From positions 219,871 to 261,678 of the forward strand of contig NZ_KZ559469.1 in the NCBI RefSeq assembly GCF_002850745.1: 41,808 nt of DNA. Reading direction: 5' to 3'. The position numbers and the translations under genes were made by a program. Below are positions 29,811 through 37,091 of the stretch, in pieces. Under the pieces are notes generated by a model that was not told where the DNA came from, searched no databases, and was given only the letters and a program-made list of their open reading frames with translations. This DNA comes from Nonomuraea indica. Lineage in GTDB: Bacteria > Actinomycetota > Actinomycetes > Streptosporangiales > Streptosporangiaceae. How positions within the stretch are numbered: the first letter of the stretch is position 1; every line of letters begins with the position of its first letter.

Positions 29811-31451
29811 TCAGCGGGACTCGGTGACCTGCCCCCGGTCCACCCGTAGCCGCCGGTCCACGTGGACGGCCTCCAGCATCCGCCGGTCGTGGGTGACCAG
29901 CAGCAGCGTGCCGGGATAGCTCGCCAGCGCCGACTCCAGCTGCTCGATCGCGGGCAGGTCGAGGTGGTTGGTCGGCTCGTCCAGCACCAGCAGGTTGACG
30001 CCCCTGGCCTGCAGCAACGCCAGAGCCGCCCGGGTGCGCTCGCCCGGCGACAGGGTGGCGGCCGGGCGCAGCACATGGGAGGCCTTGAGCCCGAACTTCG
30101 CCAGCAGGGTGCGCACCTCCCCCGGGACCATCTCGGGCACGTGCCCGGCGAAGGCGTCGAGCAGCGGCTCCTCCCCCTCGAACAGGCCCCTCGCCTGGTC
30201 CACCTCGCCGACCACCACGCCGGCCCCCAGCGCGGCGTGCCCCTCGGCCGGCTCGATCCGGCCGAGCAGCACGCCCAGCAGCGTGGTCTTGCCCGAGCCG
30301 TTGGCCCCCGTGATGGCGACGCGCTCGGCCCAGCCGATCTCCAGGTTCACCGGGCCCAGCGTGAACGCGCCCCGCCGGACCACGGCGCCGCGCAGCGTGG
30401 CCACGACCGCGCCGGAACGGGGCGCCGCGGCGATCTCCATCCGCAGCTCCCACTCCTTGCGCGGCTCCTCGACCACCTCCAGCCGCTCGATCATCCGGTC
30501 GGTCTGGCGGGCCTTGGCCGCCTGCTTCTCGGTGGCCTCCACGCGGGCGTTACGGCCGATCTTGTCGTTGTCAGAGGCCTTGCGGCGGGCGTTCTTGACG
30601 CCCTTCTCCATCCAGGCCCGCTGGGTGCGGGCGCGCGTCTCCAGCTCGGCGCGGGTGGCGGCGTACTCCTCGTACTGCTCGCGGGCGTGCCTGCGCGCCA
30701 CCTCCCGCTCCTCCAGGTAGGCCCCGTAGCCGCCGCCGTACAACCTGATCTGCTGCTGGGCGAGGTCCAGCTCCAGCACCTTGGTCACGGTGCGCGCCAG
30801 GAACTCCCGGTCGTGGCTCACCACCACCGTGCCGGCGCGCAGGCCGGTGACGAACCGCTCCAGCCGGTCGAGCCCGTCGAGGTCGAGGTCGTTGGTCGGC
30901 TCGTCCAGCAGGAACACGTCATACCGGCTGAGCAGCAGCGACGCCAGCCCGGCGCGGGCGGCCTGGCCGCCGGACAGGGACGTCATCGGCTGCTCCAGGC
31001 TCACCGTCAGGCCCAGCTCGGCCGCCACCGCCTCGGCCCGGTCCTCCAGATCGGCGCCGCCGAGCGCCAGCCAGCGGTCGAGGGCCGTGGCGTAGGCGTC
31101 GTCGGCGCCAGGGGCCTGCTCGACGAGTGCCTGCGTGGCCGCGTCGAGGTCGCGCTGCGCCCGCGCCACGCCGGTGCGCCGGGCGAGGAACCGCCCCACC
31201 GTCTCCTCCGGCCTGCGGTCGGGTTCCTGCGGGAGGTGTCCGACGGTCGCGGTGGCCGGGCTCAGCCGTACGGCGCCGTCGGCGGGAGTGTCGAGGCCGG
31301 CGAGCAGGCGCAGCAGCGTGGACTTGCCCGCCCCGTTCGCGCCGACGAGCCCGATCACGTCGCCGGGGGCCACCACCAGGTCGAGCCCCGAGAACAGGAC
31401 ACGGTCACCGTGCCCGGCCGACAACTCCTTGGCCACCATGGTCGCGCTCAT
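29811..31451 (-). CDS. ABC-F family ATPase (ribosome-associated, possible antibiotic resistance)
   Basis: 546 residues with two ABC domains and no membrane segment. Domain 1: Walker A GANGAGKST, signature SLSGGQAARAGLASLLL, Walker B VFLLDEPTNDLD. Domain 2: Walker A GANGSGKTT, signature LSPGERTRAALALLQ, Walker B LLVLDEPTNHLD. The linker (about 235-330) is a charged helical P-site tRNA-interaction motif: YEEYAATRAELETRARTQRAWMEKGVKNARRKASDNDKIGRNARVEATEKQAAKARQTDRMIERLE. ABC-F proteins act on the ribosome; some relieve antibiotic inhibition and others are general translation factors. The second signature (SPGE) deviates from SGGQ. No antibiotic cluster is in the window, so the role is open. A minus-strand TACCAT hexamer eight bases before the ATG suggests a leaderless start. 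Confidence 0.95.
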   Translation of the reverse strand: MSATMVAKELSAGHGDRVLFSGLDLVVAPGDVIGLVGANGAGKSTLLRLLAGLDTPADGAVRLSPATATVGHLPQEPDRRPEETVGRFLARRTGVARAQRDLDAATQALVEQAPGADDAYATALDRWLALGGADLEDRAEAVAAELGLTVSLEQPMTSLSGGQAARAGLASLLLSRYDVFLLDEPTNDLDLDGLDRLERFVTGLRAGTVVVSHDREFLARTVTKVLELDLAQQQIRLYGGGYGAYLEEREVARRHAREQYEEYAATRAELETRARTQRAWMEKGVKNARRKASDNDKIGRNARVEATEKQAAKARQTDRMIERLEVVEEPRKEWELRMEIAAAPRSGAVVATLRGAVVRRGAFTLGPVNLEIGWAERVAITGANGSGKTTLLGVLLGRIEPAEGHAALGAGVVVGEVDQARGLFEGEEPLLDAFAGHVPEMVPGEVRTLLAKFGLKASHVLRPAATLSPGERTRAALALLQARGVNLLVLDEPTNHLDLPAIEQLESALASYPGTLLLVTHDRRMLEAVHVDRRLRVDRGQVTESR

Positions 31452-31459
31452 GAGGTCCG

Positions 31460-31490
31460 ATGGTAGTTGCCCCGGCCGGCCCCCTATCGT
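31460..31490. promoter_or_regulatory. Back-to-back leaderless -10 elements in a 45-bp divergent gap
   Basis: Minus strand TACCAT (complement of 31460-31465), eight bases, ATG of the ABC-F gene. Plus strand TATCGT (31485-31490), six bases, GTG of the DUF2809 fusion. The hexamers are only about 25 bp apart, so each polymerase footprint covers the other promoter. Confidence 0.55.
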
Positions 31491-31496
31491 GGGCCG

Positions 31497-32417
31497 GTGC
31501 CCCGCCTGCCCGTCCTCCTCGCCGCCCTGCTGGCCGTCGCCGCCGGGCTGGGGGTGCGTGCGCTGTGGGACGGACCGGTCGCGAAGTACGCCGGCGACGC
31601 GCTCTACACCGTGCTCATCTTCGCGCTCGTCGTGCTGGTGTGGCCGCGGATCCGGCCCGCCGTGGCGGCCGCGGTGGCGGCCGGGCTGAGCTGGGCGATC
31701 GAGTTCGCCCAGCTCGGCGGCATCCCGCCGGTGCTGCGGCCGTTGCTCGGCAGCACGTTCAACCCGCCTGACCTGTTCTGGTACGCCGTGGGCGCGGGCG
31801 CGGCCTGGACGGCGCATACATGGGGATCGAGCGGAAAGGGGGAAGAAAACGCTCATCAAGGGGGAATCCAGATGATGCACGGCAAGACGATCGCGTTCCT
31901 CGTGGCCCCCGAAGGGGTCGAGGAGGTCGAGCTCACCGAGCCGTGGAAGTCCGTCAAGCAGGCCGGCGGCACGCCGAAGCTGATCTCCACCTCGTCCGGG
32001 CAGATCCGGGCCTTCAACCACCTCGACAAGGGCGGCACCTACGCCGTGGACGCCACGGTCGAGGACGTCTCGGCGGCCGACTTCGCGGGGCTGGTCCTGC
32101 CGGGCGGCGTCGCCAACCCCGACTTCCTGCGGATGGACGACAAGGCGGTGCGCTTCGTCCGCGACTTCTTCGACGCCGGCAAGCCGGTGGCCGCGATCTG
32201 CCACGCGCCGTGGACCCTGGTCGAGGCGGACGTGGTGCGCGGCCGCATGGTCACCTCGTGGCCCAGCCTGCGGACGGACCTGCGCAACGCCGGCGCCGAG
32301 TGGGTGGACCGGGAGGTGGTCGTCTGCACGGCCGGGCCCAACATGCTGGTCACCAGCCGCAAGCCGGACGACCTCAAGGCGTTCGACCAGGCGATGATCG
32401 ACGCCTTCAGCGCCTGA
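31497..32417 (+). CDS. Fusion of DUF2809-like membrane domain and DJ-1/PfpI domain
   Basis: 306 residues, one uninterrupted frame from GTG 31497. Residues 1-115 resemble DUF2809: TM helices, YAGDALYTVLIFALVVLVWPRIRP, SWAIEFAQLGGIPPVLRPLLGSTFNPPDLFWYAVGAGAAW. After a short Ser/Gly/Lys/Glu linker (about 116-125), a complete DJ-1/PfpI domain starts at residue 126: HGKTIAFLVAPEGVEEVELTEPWKSV, catalytic nucleophile C235 in VAAICHAPWTLVEAD, and GGVANPDFLR. DJ-1/PfpI proteins are deglycases or glyoxalases and are normally free-standing at about 180 residues. A strong ribosome-binding site (AAGGGGGAAT) precedes two internal ATGs at 31872 and 31875, so a separate soluble PfpI may also be made. It is either a real fusion or a recent loss of the DUF2809 stop codon. 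Confidence 0.8.
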   Translation: MPRLPVLLAALLAVAAGLGVRALWDGPVAKYAGDALYTVLIFALVVLVWPRIRPAVAAAVAAGLSWAIEFAQLGGIPPVLRPLLGSTFNPPDLFWYAVGAGAAWTAHTWGSSGKGEENAHQGGIQMMHGKTIAFLVAPEGVEEVELTEPWKSVKQAGGTPKLISTSSGQIRAFNHLDKGGTYAVDATVEDVSAADFAGLVLPGGVANPDFLRMDDKAVRFVRDFFDAGKPVAAICHAPWTLVEADVVRGRMVTSWPSLRTDLRNAGAEWVDREVVVCTAGPNMLVTSRKPDDLKAFDQAMIDAFSA

Positions 32418-32457
32418 CGAACCCGGCCGCACGCGGACCTTCAGCCCGCGATCTGGC

Positions 32458-32476
32458 GCTAGCAACCTGCTAGCAT
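32458..32476. promoter_or_regulatory. VapB operator palindrome over a leaderless -10
   Basis: GCTAGCA-acc-TGCTAGC (32458-32474) is a perfect 7-3-7 inverted repeat. It overlaps TAGCAT (32471-32476), which is followed by six bases and the vapB ATG at 32483. This is the expected position for autorepression by a VapBC complex. Confidence 0.75.
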
Positions 32477-32482
32477 CAGACC

Positions 32483-32710
32483 ATGGCAACGCTGTACATC
32501 CGTGACGTCCCGGAGCCGGTCGCGGAGTCGCTGAAGGAGCGTGCGGCCGAAGCGGGCATGTCCCTGTCCGCGTTCGTCGCCAGGGAGCTGGCGGACATCG
32601 CGGCCCGGCCGACGAATGCGGAGCTGGTCAGGCGGCTCAAGGCCAGGGACCGCTCACACGGGCCTTCGACCGCCGATATTCTCGACGCCGTCGAGGACGG
32701 CAGGCGGTGA
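32483..32710 (+). CDS. VapB/FitA-type ribbon-helix-helix antitoxin
   Basis: 75 residues. The N-terminal RHH DNA-binding fold reads LYIRDVPEPVAESLKERAAEAGMSLSAFVARELADIA, with strand residues LYIRDV and two helices. The C-terminal tail (AELVRRLKARDRSHGPSTADILDAVEDGRR) is basic then acidic and should insert into the toxin groove, with an arginine to neutralise the active site. The TGA overlaps the GTG of vapC (GTGA), so antitoxin and toxin are coupled. Transcription is probably leaderless and repressed by the VapBC complex at the palindrome over the -10. I have not named the exact subfamily; FitA-like is the best fit. Confidence 0.92.
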   Translation: MATLYIRDVPEPVAESLKERAAEAGMSLSAFVARELADIAARPTNAELVRRLKARDRSHGPSTADILDAVEDGRR

Positions 32711-33096
32711 TCGTCATCGACTCGTCCGCCATGGTCCAGGCATTGGCGGGCAGAGAGGCGGACGTCGAGCTCCTCGACGCCCTCCAAGGCAGCGTCCACG
32801 CGCCCCACCTGCTCGACGTCGAGGTCCTCTCCACCCTGCGGGGGCTCGTCCTGGGCGGCAAGCTGACCACCCGGGCGGCCGAGCAGGCACGAACCGACTA
32901 CCTCACGCTGAGGATCACCCGCTACGAGTGCAGAGGAATCGCCGAGCGGATCTGGGAGCTACGGCACAACTACACCGCCTACGACGCCTCCTACCTGGCA
33001 CTGGCCGAAGCCCTGGAGGCGCCGCTGCACACCTGCGACGGCAAGCTCACCGGCACGGGGCACGACGCCGACGTGCGGGTGCACCCGCGGAGCTAG
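32707..33096 (+). CDS. vapC: VapC-type PIN-domain toxin (ribonuclease)
   Basis: 129 residues from GTG 32707, overlapping the antitoxin stop codon. The four acidic PIN-domain residues are present: D5 (IVIDSSAMV), E39 (HLLDVEVLSTLRG), D93 (YTAYDASYLALAEAL) and D111 (LHTCDGKLTG). VapC toxins are Mg2+-dependent endoribonucleases that cleave tRNA or rRNA when free of VapB. The stop codon TAG at 33094-33096 shares three bases with the TAG of the convergent lipB (complement of 33093-33095), so the two genes end on the same CTAG. The module looks intact and functional. Confidence 0.94.
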   Translation: MIVIDSSAMVQALAGREADVELLDALQGSVHAPHLLDVEVLSTLRGLVLGGKLTTRAAEQARTDYLTLRITRYECRGIAERIWELRHNYTAYDASYLALAEALEAPLHTCDGKLTGTGHDADVRVHPRS

Positions 33097-33728
33097 GCGG
33101 CCTCGAAGGCGGTGGCCACGACGGGGCGGACCTGGTCCATCGTCGTGTCGCCCAACTCCCGCCGCAGCGACGTCATGTCGACGTCGGGCATGCCGCAGGC
33201 GACCGCCCACTGCCACGGTGAGAGGTCGCCGTCGACGTTGAGGGCGAAGCCGTGGCTGGTGACGCCGCGGCTCTGGCGCATGCCGATCGAGACGATCTTG
33301 CGCCCGGTCTCCTTCGTCCAGACGCCCGTCAGCAGCTCCGAGCCGGGCGGCGTGTCACGCCGCTCAGCCGGCAGGCCCATCCGGCCGAGCGCGTCGACCA
33401 GCCGGAGCTCCACCTCGCGGACGTAGTCGACGATGCCCTCGTCGTCGCCGAGCTTGACGATGAGGTAGCCGACGAGCTGGCCGGGGCCGTGGTAGGTCAG
33501 CTGCCCTCCGCGGCCCGTCTCGACCACCGGGATGCCGCGCGACGGGTCGGGCAGGTGGGCCGCCGGGGTGCGGCGGCCGACAGTGTAGACGGACGGATGG
33601 CTGAGCAGCCAGAGCGTGTCCGGCCGCTCGTCTCGCTGGCGCTCGCCGACGAGGTCGGCCATGCGCTCCATCGCCTTGTCGTAGTCGACCAGGTCATCCT
33701 GGATGAGTGTCAGCGGCCTCGCCTTCAT
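33093..33728 (-). CDS. lipB: Lipoyl(octanoyl) transferase
   Basis: 211 residues from ATG 33728. Motifs: LWLLSHPSVYTVGRRTPAAHL, GRGGQLTYHGPGQLVGYLIVKL, catalytic lysine K144 in GRKIVSIGMR, and SHGFALNVDGDLSPWQWAVACGMPDVDMTSL with catalytic cysteine C178. It transfers octanoyl groups from acyl carrier protein to lipoyl domains of 2-oxoacid dehydrogenases and the glycine cleavage system. In the visible window no lipA follows, although lipA often adjoins lipB. The ATG has a leaderless TATCCT-N6 arrangement, and a longer frame to 33980 is a shadow of the PspC gene. The gene ends on the same CTAG as vapC. Confidence 0.96.
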   Translation of the reverse strand: MKARPLTLIQDDLVDYDKAMERMADLVGERQRDERPDTLWLLSHPSVYTVGRRTPAAHLPDPSRGIPVVETGRGGQLTYHGPGQLVGYLIVKLGDDEGIVDYVREVELRLVDALGRMGLPAERRDTPPGSELLTGVWTKETGRKIVSIGMRQSRGVTSHGFALNVDGDLSPWQWAVACGMPDVDMTSLRRELGDTTMDQVRPVVATAFEAA

Positions 33729-33734
33729 GCTCAA

Positions 33735-33740
33735 AGGATA
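33735..33740 (-). promoter_or_regulatory. -10 element TATCCT of a leaderless promoter for lipB
   Basis: On the minus strand TATCCT is followed by TTGAGC and then the ATG at 33728. There is no Shine-Dalgarno sequence. Confidence 0.55.
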
Positions 33741-33774
33741 GGACGCCCCGGCGCGTCCCTCTCCCCGGGGAGGC

Positions 33775-33957
33775 TCAGTACTTCTTCGGCTCCTCGGGGA
33801 TGAAGACCCACATGAGGACGTAGGCGACCCACATCGGGCCCGGCAGGAGCGACAGCAGCAGCCAGACGATGCGGACGAGCGTCGGGGGCAGGCCCCACTT
33901 GTCGGCCAGGCCGCCGCAGACGCCGGCCAGGATCCTGTGCTCTCGTGAGCGGTACAT
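33775..33957 (-). CDS. PspC-domain small membrane protein
   Basis: 60 residues. The PspC signature YRSREHRILAGVCGGLADKWGLPPTLVRIVWLLLSLLPG is followed by one TM helix (MWVAYVLMWVFIP) and a short EEPKKY tail. GGAGGAAACCG precedes the ATG. PspC proteins act in envelope-stress responses, often as sensors or anti-sigma-like partners. This is the minimal single-domain form, common in actinomycetes, without the histidine-kinase fusion seen in some. Confidence 0.93.
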   Translation of the reverse strand: MYRSREHRILAGVCGGLADKWGLPPTLVRIVWLLLSLLPGPMWVAYVLMWVFIPEEPKKY

Positions 33958-34018
33958 CGGTTTCCTCCGTGTGGTTGCACCTACCAGGAGAACGGACGAC
34001 CAGACGGTCCAGATCCCC

Positions 34019-34525
34019 TCACGAACCCTGAGAAAACCCCGACAGGGTCAGCCACCGGCGGGCCGCGGCCAGATGTTGCCTGGTCAGACCGCCCCTCGGA
34101 TCGACGGAGACGAGCAGGAAGCGGTCGAGACCCTGACGTTCCCGGAGATAGCGCTCGTCCTCGCCGCGCACCTGGTCGTCGAACCAGACGAACGGCCGGT
34201 CCCCGACGTACGCCGCCACATGAGGCGTCTTGAACATCTCGCCCAGCTCGCTGTCACGGGCCGGCCCCATGGGCACGACCGGCAGCTCGGGCAGGCCGAT
34301 GCGGGGCGCGATCCAGTCGTTGGCGTGGTGCTCCCACGTGGTGGCCCAGGCCAGCTCGGCGCCGGTGGCCAGGGCCAGCTCCAGCAGCCGGGCGCCGTGC
34401 CGGGCGTCGAGGTGCACGGTGTAGGCCTCGGGGCCGATCGTGCAGTGGTAGCGCCGGAAGCCCGGCTCCGGCCGGCCGAACGGGTTGAGCACCCCGTCCA
34501 CGTCGACCAGCAGCAGCGGCCTCAC
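34019..34525 (-). CDS. HAD-like hydrolase family protein
   Basis: 168 residues from GTG 34525, which overlaps the TGA of the AraC gene (GTGA). HAD motif I LLLVDVDGVLNPF has both aspartates; motif II threonine lies in AWATTWEHHAN; motif III lysine is likely in MFKTPHVAAYVG; motif IV is FVWFDDQ. There is no evident cap domain. Such proteins are predicted phosphatases or phosphotransferases with unassigned substrates. Translational coupling to AraC suggests a shared pathway with the divergent NmrA-like gene. Confidence 0.8.
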   Translation of the reverse strand: MRPLLLVDVDGVLNPFGRPEPGFRRYHCTIGPEAYTVHLDARHGARLLELALATGAELAWATTWEHHANDWIAPRIGLPELPVVPMGPARDSELGEMFKTPHVAAYVGDRPFVWFDDQVRGEDERYLRERQGLDRFLLVSVDPRGGLTRQHLAAARRWLTLSGFSQGS

Positions 34526-35442
34526 CGGCCGGCCCCCGCCCGGTGCTCCTGCGGGCTGATGCCGCGCACGCGCTTGAAGGCGGCGCTGAGCGCGAACGAG
34601 CTGCCGTAGCCGACCTTCCTCGCGACCGAACCGACGGTGGCGCCCGGCTCGCACAGCAGGTCGGCCGCGAGCGCCAGCCGCCAGTCGGTGAGGAACGCCA
34701 TGGGCGGCTCCCCCACCAGCTCGGTGAACCGCCTGGCCAGCGACGCCCGGGAGACGCCGACCGCCTCGGCCAGCGTGGCGACCGTCCACGGGTGGGCGGG
34801 GTTGTGGTGCAGCATCCGCATCGCCTTTCCCACCACCGGATCGCTCTGCGCGCGGAACCGGGCGGGAGCCTCGTGGGTGGCGAGATATGACCGTAGCGTG
34901 GCGATGAGCAGCAGGTCGAGCAGCCGGTCCAGCACCGCGTCCTGACCTGGCTCGTCCTTGACCACCTCGGCACCGAGCAGGGAGATCAGCGGGCCGCCCG
35001 GCCGGACCAGCGTCGTCGGCAACGCCTCCAGCAGCCGGCGGCTGACCTCTCCCGCCATCTGGTAGGTGCCCGTGATCATCACGGTCGCGCCGTCGGGGTC
35101 GTTCCCCCAGCTGCGGACGCCGAGGTCCATCTCCTGGTAGAGGTCCTCGCCGTCCAGCGTGGTGCAGCGCTGGCCCGGGTGGATCACGATCTGCGGCGGC
35201 GTGGCCGGGTCGTCGGCCACCACGTACGGGTCGGGCCCGCGCATGACGGCCACGTCACCCGGCGCGAGGCGCACCGGACCGCCCCGGTCCGGCGCCACCC
35301 ACGCCTCGCCCCGGACCATGGCCACCAGGGTGAGCGGCGCCCCGTCCTGGATGCGCAGCGACCACGGCGGGTTGAGCAGGGAGCGGAGCAGGAACGCGCC
35401 CCGGGCCCGGGGCCCGTCGAGAAGGGCGGCGAGATGATCCAT
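34522..35442 (-). CDS. AraC-family transcriptional regulator (cupin_6 type)
   Basis: 306 residues from ATG 35442 (MDHLAALLDGPRARG). The N-terminal cupin-type sensor domain reads WSLRIQDGAPLTLVAMVRGEAWVAPDRGGPVRLAPGDVAVMRGPDPYVVADDP, and the C-terminal tandem HTH reads VSRASLARRFTELVGEPPMAFLTDWRLALAADLLCEPGATVGSVARKVGYGSSFALSAAFKRVRGISPQEHR. The start codon lies inside one arm of a perfect 12-bp inverted repeat shared with the divergent NmrA-like gene. The regulator likely controls both directions. Members of this type commonly sit beside SDR or NmrA-like oxidoreductases. Confidence 0.94.
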   Translation of the reverse strand: MDHLAALLDGPRARGAFLLRSLLNPPWSLRIQDGAPLTLVAMVRGEAWVAPDRGGPVRLAPGDVAVMRGPDPYVVADDPATPPQIVIHPGQRCTTLDGEDLYQEMDLGVRSWGNDPDGATVMITGTYQMAGEVSRRLLEALPTTLVRPGGPLISLLGAEVVKDEPGQDAVLDRLLDLLLIATLRSYLATHEAPARFRAQSDPVVGKAMRMLHHNPAHPWTVATLAEAVGVSRASLARRFTELVGEPPMAFLTDWRLALAADLLCEPGATVGSVARKVGYGSSFALSAAFKRVRGISPQEHRAGAGR

Positions 35443-35484
35443 GGTTGAGACGATCGCACATGGAATTGCGCTTCTCAACCATGG
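35439..35484. promoter_or_regulatory. Perfect 12-bp inverted repeats in the AraC/NmrA divergent promoter
   Basis: CCATGGTTGAGA (35439-35450) and TCTCAACCATGG (35473-35484) are exact reverse complements, with a 22-bp spacer and centres 34 bp apart. The left arm contains the AraC start codon. The arms continue ATC on one side and AGA on the other, so the 12-mer is the conserved core. They are the likely binding sites of AraC. Confidence 0.75.
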
Positions 35485-35516
35485 AGAGTCCAAAGATCGT
35501 CGGGCTTACTGGAGGC

Positions 35517-36329
35517 ATGACAACTTTGGTGCTGGGCGGCACCGGCAAGACGGGCCGCCGCGTGATCGACGGACTCACCGCTCTCGGCCGTCCCGTCAGG
35601 AACGGCTCACGTTCCGCCGTACCGTCCTTCGACTGGACGGACCGCGGCACCTGGGCCGAGGCCCTGGAGGGCGTCGCATCGGTGTACGTGACCTACTACC
35701 CCGACCTGGCCGTCCCCGGCGCGGTCGGTGACATCGAGGCCTTCACCGGGCTCGCCGTCGAGAGCGGCGTCCGGCGGATCGTCCTCCTCTCCGGCCGGGG
35801 CGAGCCGCGGGCCGAGGCGAGCGAGCGGGTCGTACGGGAATCCGGGATGGAGTGGACGGTCGTCCGCTGCGCCTGGTTCATGCAGAACTTCAGCGAGGGC
35901 TACCTGCGCGACTCCGTCATGGACGGGGTGATCGCGCTGCCCGCCGGCGACGTGGCCGAGCCGTTCGTCGACGTGGACGACATCGCCGACGTGGTGGTGG
36001 CCGCGCTCACCGAGGACGGCCACGCGGGCCGGTCGTACGAGCTGTCCGGCCCGCGCCTGCTCACCTTCGCCGACGCCGCCGCCGAGCTGACGGCAGCGCT
36101 GGGCCGGCCGGTGACCTACCTCCCGGTGACGGCGGCGGAGTTCGCCGAGGCGGCCCTCGGGCAGGGCGTGCCCGAGGACGAGGTGGCGATGCTGAACGAC
36201 CTGTTCGCGGAGGTCCTCGACGGCCGCAACGCGTACGTCAGCGACGGCGTGCGCGAGGCCCTGGGCCGTCCGGCCCGCGACTTCACCCCCTTCGCCACGG
36301 CCTGGGCCCGGACCCTGCCGTCCGGGTGA
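35517..36329 (+). CDS. NmrA-like NAD(P)-binding oxidoreductase (second copy)
   Basis: 270 residues from ATG 35517; upstream in-frame starts at 35481 or 35445 would place coding sequence over the operator arm. The Rossmann motif is TLVLGGTGKTGRRVIDGL, followed by VRNGSRSAVPSFDW at strand 2, VYVTYYPDLAV, RIVLLSGRGE, and FVDVDDIADVVVAALTEDGHAGRSYELSGPRLLTFADAAAELTAALGRPVTYLPVT. This is the same NmrA/atypical SDR group as the gene at 23067, but the two are not close duplicates. GGAGG ends one base before the ATG, which is a tight spacing. AraC is divergent and probably controls it. Confidence 0.9.
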   Translation: MTTLVLGGTGKTGRRVIDGLTALGRPVRNGSRSAVPSFDWTDRGTWAEALEGVASVYVTYYPDLAVPGAVGDIEAFTGLAVESGVRRIVLLSGRGEPRAEASERVVRESGMEWTVVRCAWFMQNFSEGYLRDSVMDGVIALPAGDVAEPFVDVDDIADVVVAALTEDGHAGRSYELSGPRLLTFADAAAELTAALGRPVTYLPVTAAEFAEAALGQGVPEDEVAMLNDLFAEVLDGRNAYVSDGVREALGRPARDFTPFATAWARTLPSG

Positions 36330-36356
36330 AGCCTCCCGGCCCGCCGCGGCGAGCGG

Positions 36357-36746
36357 CTAGCCGGCCTGGTGGGCGATCTGGATGAGGTTGCCGCAGGTGT
36401 CGTCGAGGATGGCGGTGGTCACCGGCCCCATCTCGGTGGGCTCCTGGGTGAAGCGCACCCCGAGCTCGCGGAGCCGCTCGTACTCGACCTTGACGTCGCG
36501 GACGGCGAAAGAGGTGTACGGGATGCCGTCGGCGACGAGCGCGTCCTTGAACGGCTTCACGGCCGGGTGGCTGCTGGGTTCGAGCACCAGTTCGGTGCCG
36601 TCCGGGTCCTCCGGGGACACCACGGTCAGCCACCGGTCCTCGCCCATCGGGATGTCGTGCTTCTTCACGAACCCCAGCACCTCGGTGTAGAAACCCAGCG
36701 CCTTCTCCTGGTCGTCGACGAGCACGCTGGCCAGGTTGATTCTCAT
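36357..36746 (-). CDS. VOC-family (glyoxalase/bleomycin resistance) protein
   Basis: 129 residues. The VOC paired beta-alpha-beta-beta-beta pattern is clear: NLASVLVDDQEKALGFYTEVLGFVKKHDIPMG, DRWLTVVSPEDPDGTELVLEPSSHP, then YTSFAVRDVKVEYERLRELGVRFTQEP and TTAILDDTCGNLIQIAHQAG. It resembles the extradiol/glyoxalase-like proteins often coupled to ArsR regulators. The metal-ligand positions (E in TELVLEP and the C-terminal QIAHQ region) are partly conserved, so activity is uncertain. ATG 36746 overlaps the ArsR TGA (ATGA). Confidence 0.93.
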   Translation of the reverse strand: MRINLASVLVDDQEKALGFYTEVLGFVKKHDIPMGEDRWLTVVSPEDPDGTELVLEPSSHPAVKPFKDALVADGIPYTSFAVRDVKVEYERLRELGVRFTQEPTEMGPVTTAILDDTCGNLIQIAHQAG

Positions 36747-37084
36747 GTCGGTCCCTCTTTCCGCTCTGTCTCTGCCGGGTCGGCGCCGCCGCCGGTGCGG
36801 CCACCGGCGTCCTCGGGCCTGTCGAGCCATCGCTCGACGATCGGCCGGAGTGGCCCGGTGTTGATGTAGTGGAACTTGTACCGGCCCTCGCGCCTGGTCT
36901 CGACCAGGCCGGCGCTCTCCAGGACGTCGAGGTGCTGCGAGATCGCCTGCCGCGACGAACCGAGCCCGTGCTTGGTGCACAGCCGGGCGCAGATCTCGAA
37001 GAGCGTCTGCCCGTTCCGGTCGGTCAGCTCGTCGAGGATGGTCCGGCGCGTGGAGTCGGCCAAGGCCTTGAACACGTCGCCCAC
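36743..37084 (-). CDS. ArsR-family regulator coupled to the VOC protein
   Basis: 113 residues from GTG 37084 (VGDVFKALADSTRRTILDEL), the usual ArsR N-terminus, and supported by a promoter whose -10 ends seven bases earlier. An ATG at 37096 is possible but overlaps that -10. The winged HTH reads LTDRNGQTLFEICARLCTKHGLGSSRQAISQHLDVLESAGLVETRREGRYKFHYIN. The metal-type ELCVCDL site is absent, so it is unlikely to sense arsenic. It should repress itself and the VOC gene. Confidence 0.92.
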   Translation of the reverse strand: MGDVFKALADSTRRTILDELTDRNGQTLFEICARLCTKHGLGSSRQAISQHLDVLESAGLVETRREGRYKFHYINTGPLRPIVERWLDRPEDAGGRTGGGADPAETERKEGPT

Positions 37085-37091
37085 ACGCCGC

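Noticed and set aside
29862..31466. Plus-strand open frame over the ABC-F gene
   Set aside because: Gln/Arg/His-rich shadow; the minus strand has two complete ABC domains.
23067..36329. The two NmrA-like genes as a recent duplication
   Set aside because: They share a fold and motifs but differ throughout in sequence and in control regions; ordinary family members are a sufficient explanation.
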